IMG/VR virus record: IMGVR_UViG_3300008267_000194
Location: 1 to 51,071 of that record
From: a virus
Strand: one strand, 5' to 3'
DNA: 51,071 nucleotides
Under the pieces are notes generated by a model. The model saw nothing but the letters and a program-made list of their open reading frames with translations. It was not told the DNA's origin and made no database searches. Shown one piece after another: positions 33,754 to 41,639 of this stretch (positions are counted from its first letter, which is position 1; each line of letters starts with the position of its first letter). A program made the position numbers and the translations under genes.

Positions 33754-34135
33754 AAGTTTTATTTGGGTAACATTTCAAAAAGAAGGCATTCATCGCTATC
33801 CTGGCGCTGATACTGACCCAACGCTAGCAACCGAAGATTGGTTAGATGTATCATTCCTTGGTGTTCCTCATCGTCACATCTTCCACTTTCGTTTAGAGAT
33901 GGAAGTGTTCCACGACAACCGTGATGTTGAGTTTATTCAATTGAAACGAATCCTTGAAAACTTCTATGCTGATGGTACATTACAAATGAACCACAAGTCC
34001 TGTGAAATGATGGCTCGTGAGTTATATGCACGTGCATATGCTTCTTGGCCAGACCGAGACTATGTTGTGGAAGTATCTGAAGACGGTGAGAATGGTTGTC
34101 GCATTTACTTTCCCAAGGAAGCAATTAAATTATGA
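33743..34135 (+). CDS. T-fold (PTPS/QueD-like) hypothetical protein
   Basis: A 130-residue protein, ATG 33743 behind AAGGAG. It contains FLGVPHRHIFHFRLEMEVFH, then EFIQLKRIL, NHKSCEMMARELYARA and VVEVSEDGENG. The order of a His pair, 'EF..LK..L', a Ser/Cys-E-x-x-A helix and a final acidic strand parallels 6-pyruvoyl-tetrahydropterin synthases. It may be a diverged QueD relative. It sits just before the DpdA-like gene (ATGA overlap), in the deazaguanine block. Confidence 0.45.
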   Translation: MENKSFIWVTFQKEGIHRYPGADTDPTLATEDWLDVSFLGVPHRHIFHFRLEMEVFHDNRDVEFIQLKRILENFYADGTLQMNHKSCEMMARELYARAYASWPDRDYVVEVSEDGENGCRIYFPKEAIKL

Positions 34136-34980
34136 TTAACTTTTGCCACATTACACCAACACCGTTCTTAGAGGTGTTTGCACCTATGAGCGGTGCTCAT
34201 TTGATTCTAGCTCACTTGGTTGAGTCTGATCCAGTATACGCTAAGTTCTACGCTGATCTGGATGATGGTAAGCCAAAGATTATGGACAACTCTGCTTTTG
34301 AGATGTTCAAGCTCGGACGTCCAATGTACCCATCAGAGAAGTTGATTGAAATGGGTAAGAAAGTTAAAGCTGATTACATTGTAATGACTGACTATCCAAA
34401 AGAGCATTGGAAGAAGACAGTTGACAAAGCTAAAGAAATGATACCCGAATTGAAAGCTGCTGGCTTCAAAACATTCTTCTGCCCACAGAGTGAGTTGGGA
34501 GATATGGAAGGTCTGTTGGCTTCTATGGAATGGGCTTTGAGGAATTCAGATATTGGATTGATTGGTTTGTCAATTCTTGCTTGTCCAATTGCTTGTGGTA
34601 TCAACGAAACTACCTTCAACGGTGGTAAGCGTAGTGATGCTTATAAGATGCAACGATTCCTTTCTCGTTGGAAAGTTCTGACAGAGTTGAAACGTCGCGG
34701 TCTATTGGATTATGTGCATAATAAATTCCATTGTTTGGGAATGGTTGATGGTCCAAATGAGATTGATTTGCTAAGCGAATTCCACAACTCAATCTTTAGT
34801 TGGGATTCGAGTGCGGCAGTATGGGCTGGCTTGAACTACATTCGTTTCGATCAATCGCCATCTGGTTTGATGGAAGGTAAGTTTGAACATGAAGTTAACT
34901 TTGATCACAATGCGTGTGATCTTGACTCAATCAAAGATGCAATGTATAATTGCTCTTTTATTAATAAGAAAGTAAAATAA
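34132..34980 (+). CDS. TGT-like transglycosylase, DpdA-family candidate
   Basis: A 282-residue TIM-barrel-like protein. The segment PKIMDNSAFEMF resembles the TGT active-site strand (DSGGF with catalytic Asp). The C-terminal half has HCLGMVDGPNEI and SWDSSAAVWAGLN, typical of the barrel end in phage DpdA/TGT-like proteins. It also has ADYIVMTDYP and GLIGLSILACP. DpdA exchanges guanine in DNA for a 7-deazaguanine base. Together with queD and queE this predicts base-modified phage DNA, though tRNA as substrate is not excluded. Confidence 0.65.
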   Translation: MINFCHITPTPFLEVFAPMSGAHLILAHLVESDPVYAKFYADLDDGKPKIMDNSAFEMFKLGRPMYPSEKLIEMGKKVKADYIVMTDYPKEHWKKTVDKAKEMIPELKAAGFKTFFCPQSELGDMEGLLASMEWALRNSDIGLIGLSILACPIACGINETTFNGGKRSDAYKMQRFLSRWKVLTELKRRGLLDYVHNKFHCLGMVDGPNEIDLLSEFHNSIFSWDSSAAVWAGLNYIRFDQSPSGLMEGKFEHEVNFDHNACDLDSIKDAMYNCSFINKKVK

Positions 34981-35297
34981 TGTACAAGTATAATGAAGAT
35001 CTTTACATTAAAGATATCAAAGACTATGTTGACTCAACTTATGGTCAGCATTATGTTAATGATGGTATTCAAGTAGTTGATGTTTGGAAAGCTCGTGGTA
35101 CTTTAGATACCACAGCTGCTGATACTGCTATCAAGTATATTATGCGTTACGGTAAGAAAGATGGAAAGAACCGTAAGGATTTGTTGAAAGCCGTTCACTA
35201 CATTATGTTAATGATGTATGCTGACGATAACACTATGGAGAAAAATATTGAAACACGTACTCGGACCTTCGTCCCGGTCGGCATTGACCGAAGTTAA
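34980..35297 (+). CDS. DUF3310-like protein
   Basis: A 105-residue protein whose ATG overlaps the previous stop (TAATG). It contains YVNDGIQVVDVWKARG and AIKYIMRYGKKDGKNRKDLLKAVHYI, the typical DUF3310 sequence found in many phages and sometimes called a nucleotide kinase-like domain without strong evidence. It overlaps the following gene in another frame by about 50 bases. Confidence 0.7.
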   Translation: MYKYNEDLYIKDIKDYVDSTYGQHYVNDGIQVVDVWKARGTLDTTAADTAIKYIMRYGKKDGKNRKDLLKAVHYIMLMMYADDNTMEKNIETRTRTFVPVGIDRS

Positions 35298-35748
35298 AGA
35301 AGGCGACTCACAACCAAATGCTGTAGACTTGAGATTGGGATCAATCTTCAAGATCAGTGATAATGTTTTTGAGATTTCTAATGAACACAAAAGACACAGA
35401 GGGACAGACCACGAACTTGTCACAGACTTTCTTGGATACTATACGCTCCAACCAGGACGATATGAAGTCGTTATGGAAAACGTCATCCACGTGGGAGATG
35501 GCGAAGCTGGTTGGGTCATTACACGTTCTACTCTTAATCGTAATGGCCTTTACCTCACTAGTGGCCTTTACGACTCTGGTTATCATGGCGTTATGGCTGC
35601 CGTTCTCCATGTTACTACTGGCGTTGCACGGATTAAGAAGGGGACTAGGATTGGACAGTACCTCAGCTTCGAGGCTGAATCGTTAAGTAGTTATGATGGT
35701 GACTATGGACTTAATAAACAACACGACCAAAAATATGGAGTTAAATAA
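35248..35748 (+). CDS. dUTPase / dCTP deaminase family protein
   Basis: A 166-residue protein if it starts at TTG 35248 (MKHVLGPSSR), with GGAG seven bases upstream; ATG 35218 gives ten more residues but no ribosome site. Motifs: NAVDLRLG, ITRSTLNRNGL, GLYDSGYHG and RIKKGTRIGQYL. They follow the dUTPase/dCTP deaminase trimer fold, with GLYDSGYHG in the place of the dUTPase motif 3. It keeps uracil out of DNA or feeds dTMP synthesis. Which reaction it performs cannot be settled from sequence alone. Confidence 0.75.
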   Translation: MKHVLGPSSRSALTEVKEGDSQPNAVDLRLGSIFKISDNVFEISNEHKRHRGTDHELVTDFLGYYTLQPGRYEVVMENVIHVGDGEAGWVITRSTLNRNGLYLTSGLYDSGYHGVMAAVLHVTTGVARIKKGTRIGQYLSFEAESLSSYDGDYGLNKQHDQKYGVK

Positions 35749-36605
35749 TGGCCTTTGAAGTGAAAGTATCTATTGAGGATTTGCGTAAGCGCAAACTGTT
35801 CCTTGCAACACCGATGTATGGTGGCAACTGTGTGGGAATGTATACACGTGCTGTTGCAGACTTAGCAGCTATCTGTGCAAAGTATCAAATTCCTTTGCAG
35901 CTGTATTTCTTGTTTAATGAGTCGCTGATCACTCGTGCACGTAACTATTGCGCTGATGAGTTCTTGCGTAGCGATGCAACCCATCTGTTATTCATTGACA
36001 GTGACATTGGTTTCAATCCACAAGATGTGCTAGCTTTGCTTGCAATGCAAGATGATGATAGCGACTATGATGTGATTGGTGCTCCTTATCCCAAGAAGTG
36101 TATCAGTTGGGAAAAGATCAAGATGGCAGTTGATAAAGGTATTGCTGACGAAGATCCAAACAAGCTAGAGAAGTTTGTTGGTGATTATGTGTTCAATCCT
36201 AAAGGCGGTCAACGTGAGATCCCAATTGGTGAGCCAGTTGAAGTGATGGAGATGGGTACTGGTTTTATGATGATCCGCCGTAAAACATTTGACAAATACA
36301 AAGAGGTATTTCCACACTTGCATTACAAGCCAGATCACATTCGTACGGATGCTTTTGACGGATCACGTGAGATTATGGCATACTTTGATTGTATCATTGA
36401 TCCAGTATCTAAGCGTTACTTGTCTGAGGACTATATGTTCTGCTACAACGTCCAGAAAGCTGGTATGAAGGTTTGGTTCTGCCCATGGATGCAGACACAG
36501 CACGTAGGAACCTATGTGTTTGGTGGTAGTTTGGCTGACTTAGCATCGATTGGTGCTTCTGCGACAGCTGATTCTGGTCAGTTAAAGAAAGATAAGGCAA
36601 AATAA
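35748..36605 (+). CDS. GT-A-type glycosyltransferase
   Basis: A 285-residue protein with the nucleotide-sugar fold: LFLATPMYGGNCVGMY, RARNYCADEFLRSDATHLLFIDSDIGF with a DSD metal site, IGAPYPKK, EMGTGFMMIRR, and YLSEDYMFC with a possible catalytic acid. Such proteins are common beside the clamp gene in marine T4-like phages. The substrate is unknown; DNA, glycan and protein acceptors are all open. It overlaps the flanking genes by one base each. Confidence 0.75.
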   Translation: MAFEVKVSIEDLRKRKLFLATPMYGGNCVGMYTRAVADLAAICAKYQIPLQLYFLFNESLITRARNYCADEFLRSDATHLLFIDSDIGFNPQDVLALLAMQDDDSDYDVIGAPYPKKCISWEKIKMAVDKGIADEDPNKLEKFVGDYVFNPKGGQREIPIGEPVEVMEMGTGFMMIRRKTFDKYKEVFPHLHYKPDHIRTDAFDGSREIMAYFDCIIDPVSKRYLSEDYMFCYNVQKAGMKVWFCPWMQTQHVGTYVFGGSLADLASIGASATADSGQLKKDKAK

Positions 36606-37267
36606 TGAAATTATCAAGTAGAACACTTCAAGTATTGAAGAACTTTTCTACTATCAACCCCTCATTGTTGTTCAAGAATGGTAATGTTATCACTACCATG
36701 TCACCTAATAAAACGGTAATGGCACGAGCAACAGTGGGTGAGGTCTTTCCACAGACCTATGCGATTTACGATTTGTCACGGTTCATTGGCGTTCTGTCAA
36801 TGTTCAATGATCCTGATATTGCAATGGGTGATAGTTTCTTGGTTATCTCTGAAGGCAACCGTGTCGTTAATTACACATACGCCGATCCTGAAATGATTGT
36901 TACACCACCAGATAAGCCAATCAAGTTCCCTGAGGATGCTGAGATTGAGTTTACAATGTCTGCTGATGTGCTCTCGAGTGTGTTGAAAGCGATCAACATT
37001 CTACAAATGCCTGAGCTCTCTGTTAGTGGAGAAGATGGTAAAGTGTATGTTGGTGCAATGAACTCTAAGAACCCAACTGGCGATACATTCAAGATCGAGG
37101 TTGGTACAACAGAACATAGCTTCAGTATGATGTTCAAAGCTGAGAACATTAAGATTATCAGTGGCGACTATAACGTAAAGATTACTTCTAGAGGATTAGC
37201 GTACTTTCGAGGGGATGAGGTAGAATACTGGATCCCTACAGAATCTAGTTCATCTTTCGGAGGCTAA
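36605..37267 (+). CDS. gp45: Sliding clamp gp45
   Basis: A 220-residue clamp, length close to T4 gp45 (228). It opens MKLSSRTLQVLKNFSTINPSL and carries AIYDLSRFIGVLSMF and ISGDYNVKITSRGLAYF. It encircles DNA, tethers polymerase gp43 and activates late transcription together with gp55. It heads the 45-44-62-regA replication block, as in T4. Confidence 0.94.
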   Translation: MKLSSRTLQVLKNFSTINPSLLFKNGNVITTMSPNKTVMARATVGEVFPQTYAIYDLSRFIGVLSMFNDPDIAMGDSFLVISEGNRVVNYTYADPEMIVTPPDKPIKFPEDAEIEFTMSADVLSSVLKAINILQMPELSVSGEDGKVYVGAMNSKNPTGDTFKIEVGTTEHSFSMMFKAENIKIISGDYNVKITSRGLAYFRGDEVEYWIPTESSSSFGG

Positions 37268-37268
37268 T

Positions 37269-38210
37269 TTGCGTGAAGACTACCTTTGGGTCGAGAAGTA
37301 TCGACCACGTACCATTGCGGATACGATTCTTCCAATCAACTTGAAGAAGACTCTTCAACAGTTCGTTGATGATAAGAATGTTCCAAACCTACTGCTGACA
37401 GGCAGAGCTGGTATTGGAAAGACAACAGTAGCACGGGCAATGCTAGATGAGCTTGAGAGTGACTACATTGTTATCAATGGATCGTTGAATGGTAATATTG
37501 ATACACTAAGAAACGATATTATGTCGTTCGCTTCGTCGGTATCGTTTCATGGTGGTCGGAAGTATGTAATCCTCGATGAAGCTGATTACTTGAACCCCAA
37601 CAGCACTCAACCAGCTCTCCGTAACTTTATGGAAGAGTTTAGTAAGAACTGTGGGTTCATTTTAACTTGCAACTTTAAGAACAAGATCATTGATCCTTTG
37701 CACTCTCGGTGTTCTGTAGTTGAGTTTACCATTCCGAAAGATGATAAGCCTAAGCTGGCTGCTAAGTTCTTCAACCGAGCTATTGATATTTTAAAGAGAG
37801 AGAATGTTGAGCATGTTCCTAAAGCTGTTGCTGCTGTCGTTGAGAAACACTTCCCCGATTTCCGCAGGACTCTCAATGAGTTACAACGTTATAGCGCAAC
37901 AGGTAATATCGACACTGGAATTCTTTCCAACTTTGAAGAAGATAATTTTAAAGCACTTATAGACTTCATGAAGAAGAAAGACTTCACCAATGTTCGTAAG
38001 TGGGTTGGTGAGAACACGGATATTGACCCAGTTGTCCTTTTTAGAAGACTGTATGATAATGCATCTATGTTACTTGCAGACAATGCTAACGTTGCTCAAT
38101 TGGTTATGATATTAGCCAACTACCAACACAAGGCTGCGTTCGTTGCTGATCAAGAGATCAACACAACTGCATGTATGGCTGAGATCATGGTTAATATGGA
38201 ATGGAAATGA
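37269..38210 (+). CDS. gp44: Clamp loader ATPase subunit gp44
   Basis: A 313-residue AAA+ ATPase, length like T4 gp44 (319). It has WVEKYRPRTIAD, Walker A LTGRAGIGKTT, Walker B YVILDEADYL and the SRC sensor (LHSRCSVVEF). Four copies with one gp62 load gp45 on DNA. The start is TTG 37269 with GGAGG just upstream; no in-frame ATG exists near the conserved N-terminus. Confidence 0.95.
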   Translation: MREDYLWVEKYRPRTIADTILPINLKKTLQQFVDDKNVPNLLLTGRAGIGKTTVARAMLDELESDYIVINGSLNGNIDTLRNDIMSFASSVSFHGGRKYVILDEADYLNPNSTQPALRNFMEEFSKNCGFILTCNFKNKIIDPLHSRCSVVEFTIPKDDKPKLAAKFFNRAIDILKRENVEHVPKAVAAVVEKHFPDFRRTLNELQRYSATGNIDTGILSNFEEDNFKALIDFMKKKDFTNVRKWVGENTDIDPVVLFRRLYDNASMLLADNANVAQLVMILANYQHKAAFVADQEINTTACMAEIMVNMEWK

Positions 38211-38428
38211 AGAAGTATAGTTACGGCTTGAAGAAGGTCATTTGCGTTGATGGTTCTATTGGTTATGAGGATTGCAACTTTGGTAACGGAACTTACCGAA
38301 TTCGTATTCCTAATAAGTTTTGGCCTTTCCCTGAAGTCGTAACTCTACCTCGCTCTGCATTTACATATTGCAAAGAGCAAGATCACATGAAACCAAGTTT
38401 TGATAATATAGAAGAGGCTCCGTTTTGA
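38207..38428 (+). CDS. Small hypothetical protein
   Basis: A 73-residue protein from ATG 38207 (ATGA overlap with gp44; ATG 38201 is an alternative). It shows YGLKKVICVDGSIGYEDCNFGNGTYRIRIP and ends acidic. No recognised family. It is the first of several genes inserted between gp44 and gp62, which are adjacent in T4. Confidence 0.55.
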   Translation: MKKYSYGLKKVICVDGSIGYEDCNFGNGTYRIRIPNKFWPFPEVVTLPRSAFTYCKEQDHMKPSFDNIEEAPF

Positions 38429-38886
38429 ATACTACTTACAAATTAGATATCGTAGAAGGCGATGATGGAGATCAACTGCTCCAGTTGTCTGAAGATTTCT
38501 GCAAAGATCAGGACTGGCGTGAGGGTGATGTGATTAGTTGGGACATTAGAGATGGTTCGGTGATTGCCACTAACAAATGTGCTCAAGAACGTAAAAACAA
38601 ATCAGGTAAGAAGTTGGTACTCGTTGAGACTGTTTCGGTGTTCCGTCACCGATATGTTGTCGAATGCAATGAGGAAGAACATGCGTCTGATGAGGTGGTT
38701 TGTAGATTGGGTAACGATGACTTTGAAGAGTTTTCTCAGCACCATGTTGACGAAAGTATTTCATCTACTCGTGTAATTAATGAGCAAGAATACTTGGAGT
38801 TGTTTGATAAAGATAACAACTACCTTGCTGCATGGGACGTCGAACAAAAGAAACGTTTCATTAACAAGATCAATTATAATGAATGA
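38425..38886 (+). CDS. Hypothetical protein with AbrB-like N-terminus
   Basis: A 153-residue protein starting at TTG 38425, which overlaps the previous stop (TTGA). The first 50 residues (LQLSEDFCKDQDWREGDVISWDI) resemble the swapped-hairpin AbrB/SpoVT fold. The middle part (KLVLVETVSVFRHRYVVEC) followed by EVVCRLGNDDFEEFSQHHVDE recurs in many phage proteins of unknown function. Function unknown. Confidence 0.55.
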   Translation: MNTTYKLDIVEGDDGDQLLQLSEDFCKDQDWREGDVISWDIRDGSVIATNKCAQERKNKSGKKLVLVETVSVFRHRYVVECNEEEHASDEVVCRLGNDDFEEFSQHHVDESISSTRVINEQEYLELFDKDNNYLAAWDVEQKKRFINKINYNE

Positions 38887-39169
38887 TATATTTTTAAACA
38901 CGTTCAAATGGATCAAAGATGACTGGTATAGTAATCGTTTTCGTTTCTGCATTGAGCTTATTGCTTGGGGCATTAGTATTGGGTGTTCTATTACCATGGC
39001 TCTCACTGTCCCGAACCCGCCCTTACTTACTCTTTACCCTATATGGATCCTCGGCTGTGGTCTCTATGCTTGGGCTGCTTTTACTCGGAAATCTTTTGGG
39101 ATGCTGGCTAACTACCTGCTCCTAACAACGATAGATAGTATTGGACTTATTCGTATGCTAATGGGATAG
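38879..39169 (+). CDS. Small integral membrane protein
   Basis: A 96-residue protein from ATG 38879, overlapping the previous gene by eight bases. It has two to three hydrophobic segments: FCIELIAWGISIGCSITMAL, LTLYPIWILGCGLYAWAAF and MLANYLLLTTIDSIGLIRML. Similar membrane proteins occur in marine T4-like phages; a resemblance to part of PnuC-type transporters is possible but weak. Function unknown. Confidence 0.65.
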   Translation: MNDIFLNTFKWIKDDWYSNRFRFCIELIAWGISIGCSITMALTVPNPPLLTLYPIWILGCGLYAWAAFTRKSFGMLANYLLLTTIDSIGLIRMLMG

Positions 39170-39171
39170 AA

Positions 39172-40386
39172 ATGAAATATGATGCTATAGTTTTGGGCGG
39201 CGGTGTTATTGGTATCACCACCGCTTTTTATTTGTGGGAAAGAGGTCTGGAAGTTGCTGTTGTTGAGAGACAACCAGAAGCTGCTGAGGAGACCTCTTTT
39301 GCCAATGGTGGACAGATATCTGTCTCACATGCTGAGCCTTGGGCCAATCCAGGAGCTCAGTGGCAAGTACTTAAATGGTTGATGAAGAAAGATAGTCCTC
39401 TTTACTTCAAACCAAAGGCTGACCTGCACCAACTCAAATGGATTGCTCAATGGTTACGCAACTGTTCACGCACTAGAACAGACGAGAACACGACAAACTT
39501 AGTCCATCTAGCCATGGACTCCCGTAGAGAGCTGATTCGTGTTAGACGTAGATCTAAAGTAAGGTATGACCATCTCACAAAAGGCATTCTTCACTTCTAC
39601 CGTGACCAAAAAGAGTATAATAAAGCTCTTTATGCAATGGATGTAATGAAGCAAGCTGGTCTGTCTATCGAAACAACTTCATTTGATCAGATGGCTGTTA
39701 TGGAACCAGCTCTTGCTCATCTGGGCGACGAGATTGTTGGGGGAACATTTGCACCTAATGATGAAAGTGGTGACTGTAACTTATTCACTAAGAACTTAGC
39801 CCACTTCTTAGAGTCAAATGGTGTTAGATTCTTCTATGATTGTTCTGCTGTTGCATTGAAAGATAATCAAGTTGAAATCCACCAACACAATAGCGATACA
39901 GCTTTTGTTCTCTCATCCAAGCAGTTTGTAGTATCGATGGGTTCTTATAGTTACCAGTTTGTCAAAGCAAACTTTGGTAAAGAGCTGATGATTTACCCTG
40001 CTAAAGGCAGTTCCGTCACTGTTCCTGTTATAGATAGTAAAAAGGCACCTACTATAAGTCTAACAGATGATGAAAACAAGCTGGTATTTTCTCGTTTCGG
40101 TAATAGGCTGCGTATTGCTGGCACTGCTGAACTTGCTGGATGGGATTCTTCAGTCAACGTTGAACGTTGTAAAGTCGTTCACAACAAAGCTAGAGACCTA
40201 TTTGGAGACGGATGCGAATGGTCGAACGCGCTATACTGGTCTGGACTGAGACCCACCACACCTTCAAACCTACCCTACATCGAACGTCTTAACGACACCG
40301 TTGTACTCAACTGTGGCCACGGGACGTTGGGTTGGACGTTGGCTTGTGGATCCGCTAAGCGTGTTGCAGATATAATTATAAAATGA
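39172..40386 (+). CDS. dadA: D-amino-acid dehydrogenase-like FAD oxidoreductase
   Basis: A 404-residue DAO-family flavoprotein. The FAD-binding motif is AIVLGGGVIGITTAFYL, followed by VVERQ and ETSFANGGQISVSHAEPWANP, a hallmark of the DadA small subunit. The C-terminus has YWSGLRPTTPSNLPYI and LNCGHGTLGWTLACGSAK. DadA oxidises D-amino acids (chiefly D-alanine) to keto acids and passes electrons to quinone. It sits inside the clamp-loader operon with tight junctions, so it is probably made at middle times as an auxiliary metabolic enzyme. Confidence 0.9.
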   Translation: MKYDAIVLGGGVIGITTAFYLWERGLEVAVVERQPEAAEETSFANGGQISVSHAEPWANPGAQWQVLKWLMKKDSPLYFKPKADLHQLKWIAQWLRNCSRTRTDENTTNLVHLAMDSRRELIRVRRRSKVRYDHLTKGILHFYRDQKEYNKALYAMDVMKQAGLSIETTSFDQMAVMEPALAHLGDEIVGGTFAPNDESGDCNLFTKNLAHFLESNGVRFFYDCSAVALKDNQVEIHQHNSDTAFVLSSKQFVVSMGSYSYQFVKANFGKELMIYPAKGSSVTVPVIDSKKAPTISLTDDENKLVFSRFGNRLRIAGTAELAGWDSSVNVERCKVVHNKARDLFGDGCEWSNALYWSGLRPTTPSNLPYIERLNDTVVLNCGHGTLGWTLACGSAKRVADIIIK

Positions 40387-40808
40387 ATCCCTTTGACTAC
40401 GTAAACTCAATAAACTCAAACAAGAAGGACATGATGACCGGAACAGACAACGATGAGTTGGCTGAAAAAGGTTATCAACCTTTCCTGGTGAATAGAGCAC
40501 TTTCTTACTTCCCTGATACACTGATGCACGCGCATGCAATGTCGGGGTTCCAAACCTTGGACAACAAGCTACAATACTCTTATCTTCTAAATATCGTTAG
40601 ACCATCTAAGCGTTTTGCTAAGTGGGTGAAGAAACAAGACAGTAATGACATAGAAGCCGTTAAACAATACTACGGTTATGGGAATGAAAAAGCGTTAGAA
40701 GCGTTATCGATACTGTCTGGTGAGCAATTAACTATAATAAAAAATAAACTTGCTAAGGGTGGAAATAATGAATGTGATCGACAACCTCATAGAGGTGACA
40801 CTTCCTAA
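40383..40808 (+). CDS. gp62: Clamp loader small subunit gp62
   Basis: A 141-residue protein with FDYVNSINSNKKDMM, FLVNRALSYFPDTLMHAHAM, LDNKLQYSYLLNIVRPSKRFAKW and VKQYYGYGNEKALEAL. These conserved blocks identify the short marine form of gp62 (T4: 187 residues). It completes the gp44/62 loader. It overlaps dadA by four bases, and its last 41 bases overlap regA in another frame. Confidence 0.88.
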   Translation: MNPFDYVNSINSNKKDMMTGTDNDELAEKGYQPFLVNRALSYFPDTLMHAHAMSGFQTLDNKLQYSYLLNIVRPSKRFAKWVKKQDSNDIEAVKQYYGYGNEKALEALSILSGEQLTIIKNKLAKGGNNECDRQPHRGDTS

Positions 40809-41163
40809 TGAAGAAGACTTCCTAAAGATCAAAGAGACCTTGACTCGAATTGGTGTGGCATCAAAAAAAGACCGAAAACTTTATCAGTCTTGTCATATCT
40901 TACATAAACAGGGAAAATACTATATCGTTCACTTCAAAGAGTTGTTTGCTCTTGATGGTAAGCCTTCCAACTTCTCTGAAGAAGATGTAGGGAGACGTAA
41001 CACAATTGTAAACCTTTTAGCTGAATGGGGATTGCTTAAAATAGTAATCATTGAAAAATCGCAAGAGCCTCGCACACCACTGTCGCAGATTAAGATCCTA
41101 GCTTACAAAGACAGAAATGAATGGGAGCTTGTTGCAAAATATAATATTGGTCGGAAGCTTTAA
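40768..41163 (+). CDS. regA: Translational repressor RegA
   Basis: A 131-residue protein starting at ATG 40768 (ribosome site AAGGGTGG); TTG 40750 is not credible. It closely resembles T4 RegA: EVTLPNEEDFLKIKETLTRIGVA, LYQSCHILHKQGKYYIVHFKELFALDG, EDVGRRNTIVNLLAEWGL and ELVAKYNIG. RegA binds ribosome sites of early and replication mRNAs, including its own. Overlap with gp62 ties its synthesis to the clamp loader. Confidence 0.95.
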   Translation: MNVIDNLIEVTLPNEEDFLKIKETLTRIGVASKKDRKLYQSCHILHKQGKYYIVHFKELFALDGKPSNFSEEDVGRRNTIVNLLAEWGLLKIVIIEKSQEPRTPLSQIKILAYKDRNEWELVAKYNIGRKL

Positions 41164-41639
41164 TGAATAATATTTGGGATGAACGGTTTTTAGGTCTAGC
41201 ACAGCATGTAGCAACATGGTCAAAAGATCCAAGAACTAAAGTAGGTGCTGTGTTGGTCAATGAGACCAAACAAGTTCTTAGTGTTGGTTACAATGGCTTT
41301 CCTCGTGGAGTGTTTGATTTGCCAAACCGGTATGAGGACAGGCCAACCAAATTGATGTTTGTTGCCCACGCAGAGCGCAATGCTCTGGACAACTGCTTTG
41401 CTGATACACGTGGTTCGACTTTGTATGTTACACTTCCTCCTTGCAACGAATGTGTCAAGTCCATTATCCAAAAAGGTGTTAAACGAATTGTATCGTTGAC
41501 TTCTGACGCGAGGCCACAGGATAATAGTGATGTAGCAATGATAATGCTTGCAGAAGCAGGCATCCAACTTGATTTTATTGATTATGATTCTAACTCACAA
41601 ATTCAGCAAGACGAATCCCAGCGAGGTTTTGTTTTTTAA
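41163..41639 (+). CDS. cd: dCMP deaminase
   Basis: A 158-residue cytidine-deaminase-fold enzyme: TKVGAVLV, GYNGFPRG, zinc motif HAE (69-71) and PPCNEC (92-97). It converts dCMP to dUMP for dTTP synthesis, fitting the dUTPase-family gene upstream. Its start overlaps the regA stop by one base. Confidence 0.93.
   Translation: MNNIWDERFLGLAQHVATWSKDPRTKVGAVLVNETKQVLSVGYNGFPRGVFDLPNRYEDRPTKLMFVAHAERNALDNCFADTRGSTLYVTLPPCNECVKSIIQKGVKRIVSLTSDARPQDNSDVAMIMLAEAGIQLDFIDYDSNSQIQQDESQRGFVF

Noticed and set aside
40371-40376. TATAAT just before gp62
   Set aside because: It is inside dadA, with no -35 at a usable distance; the nearest TTG element has a 21-base spacer.
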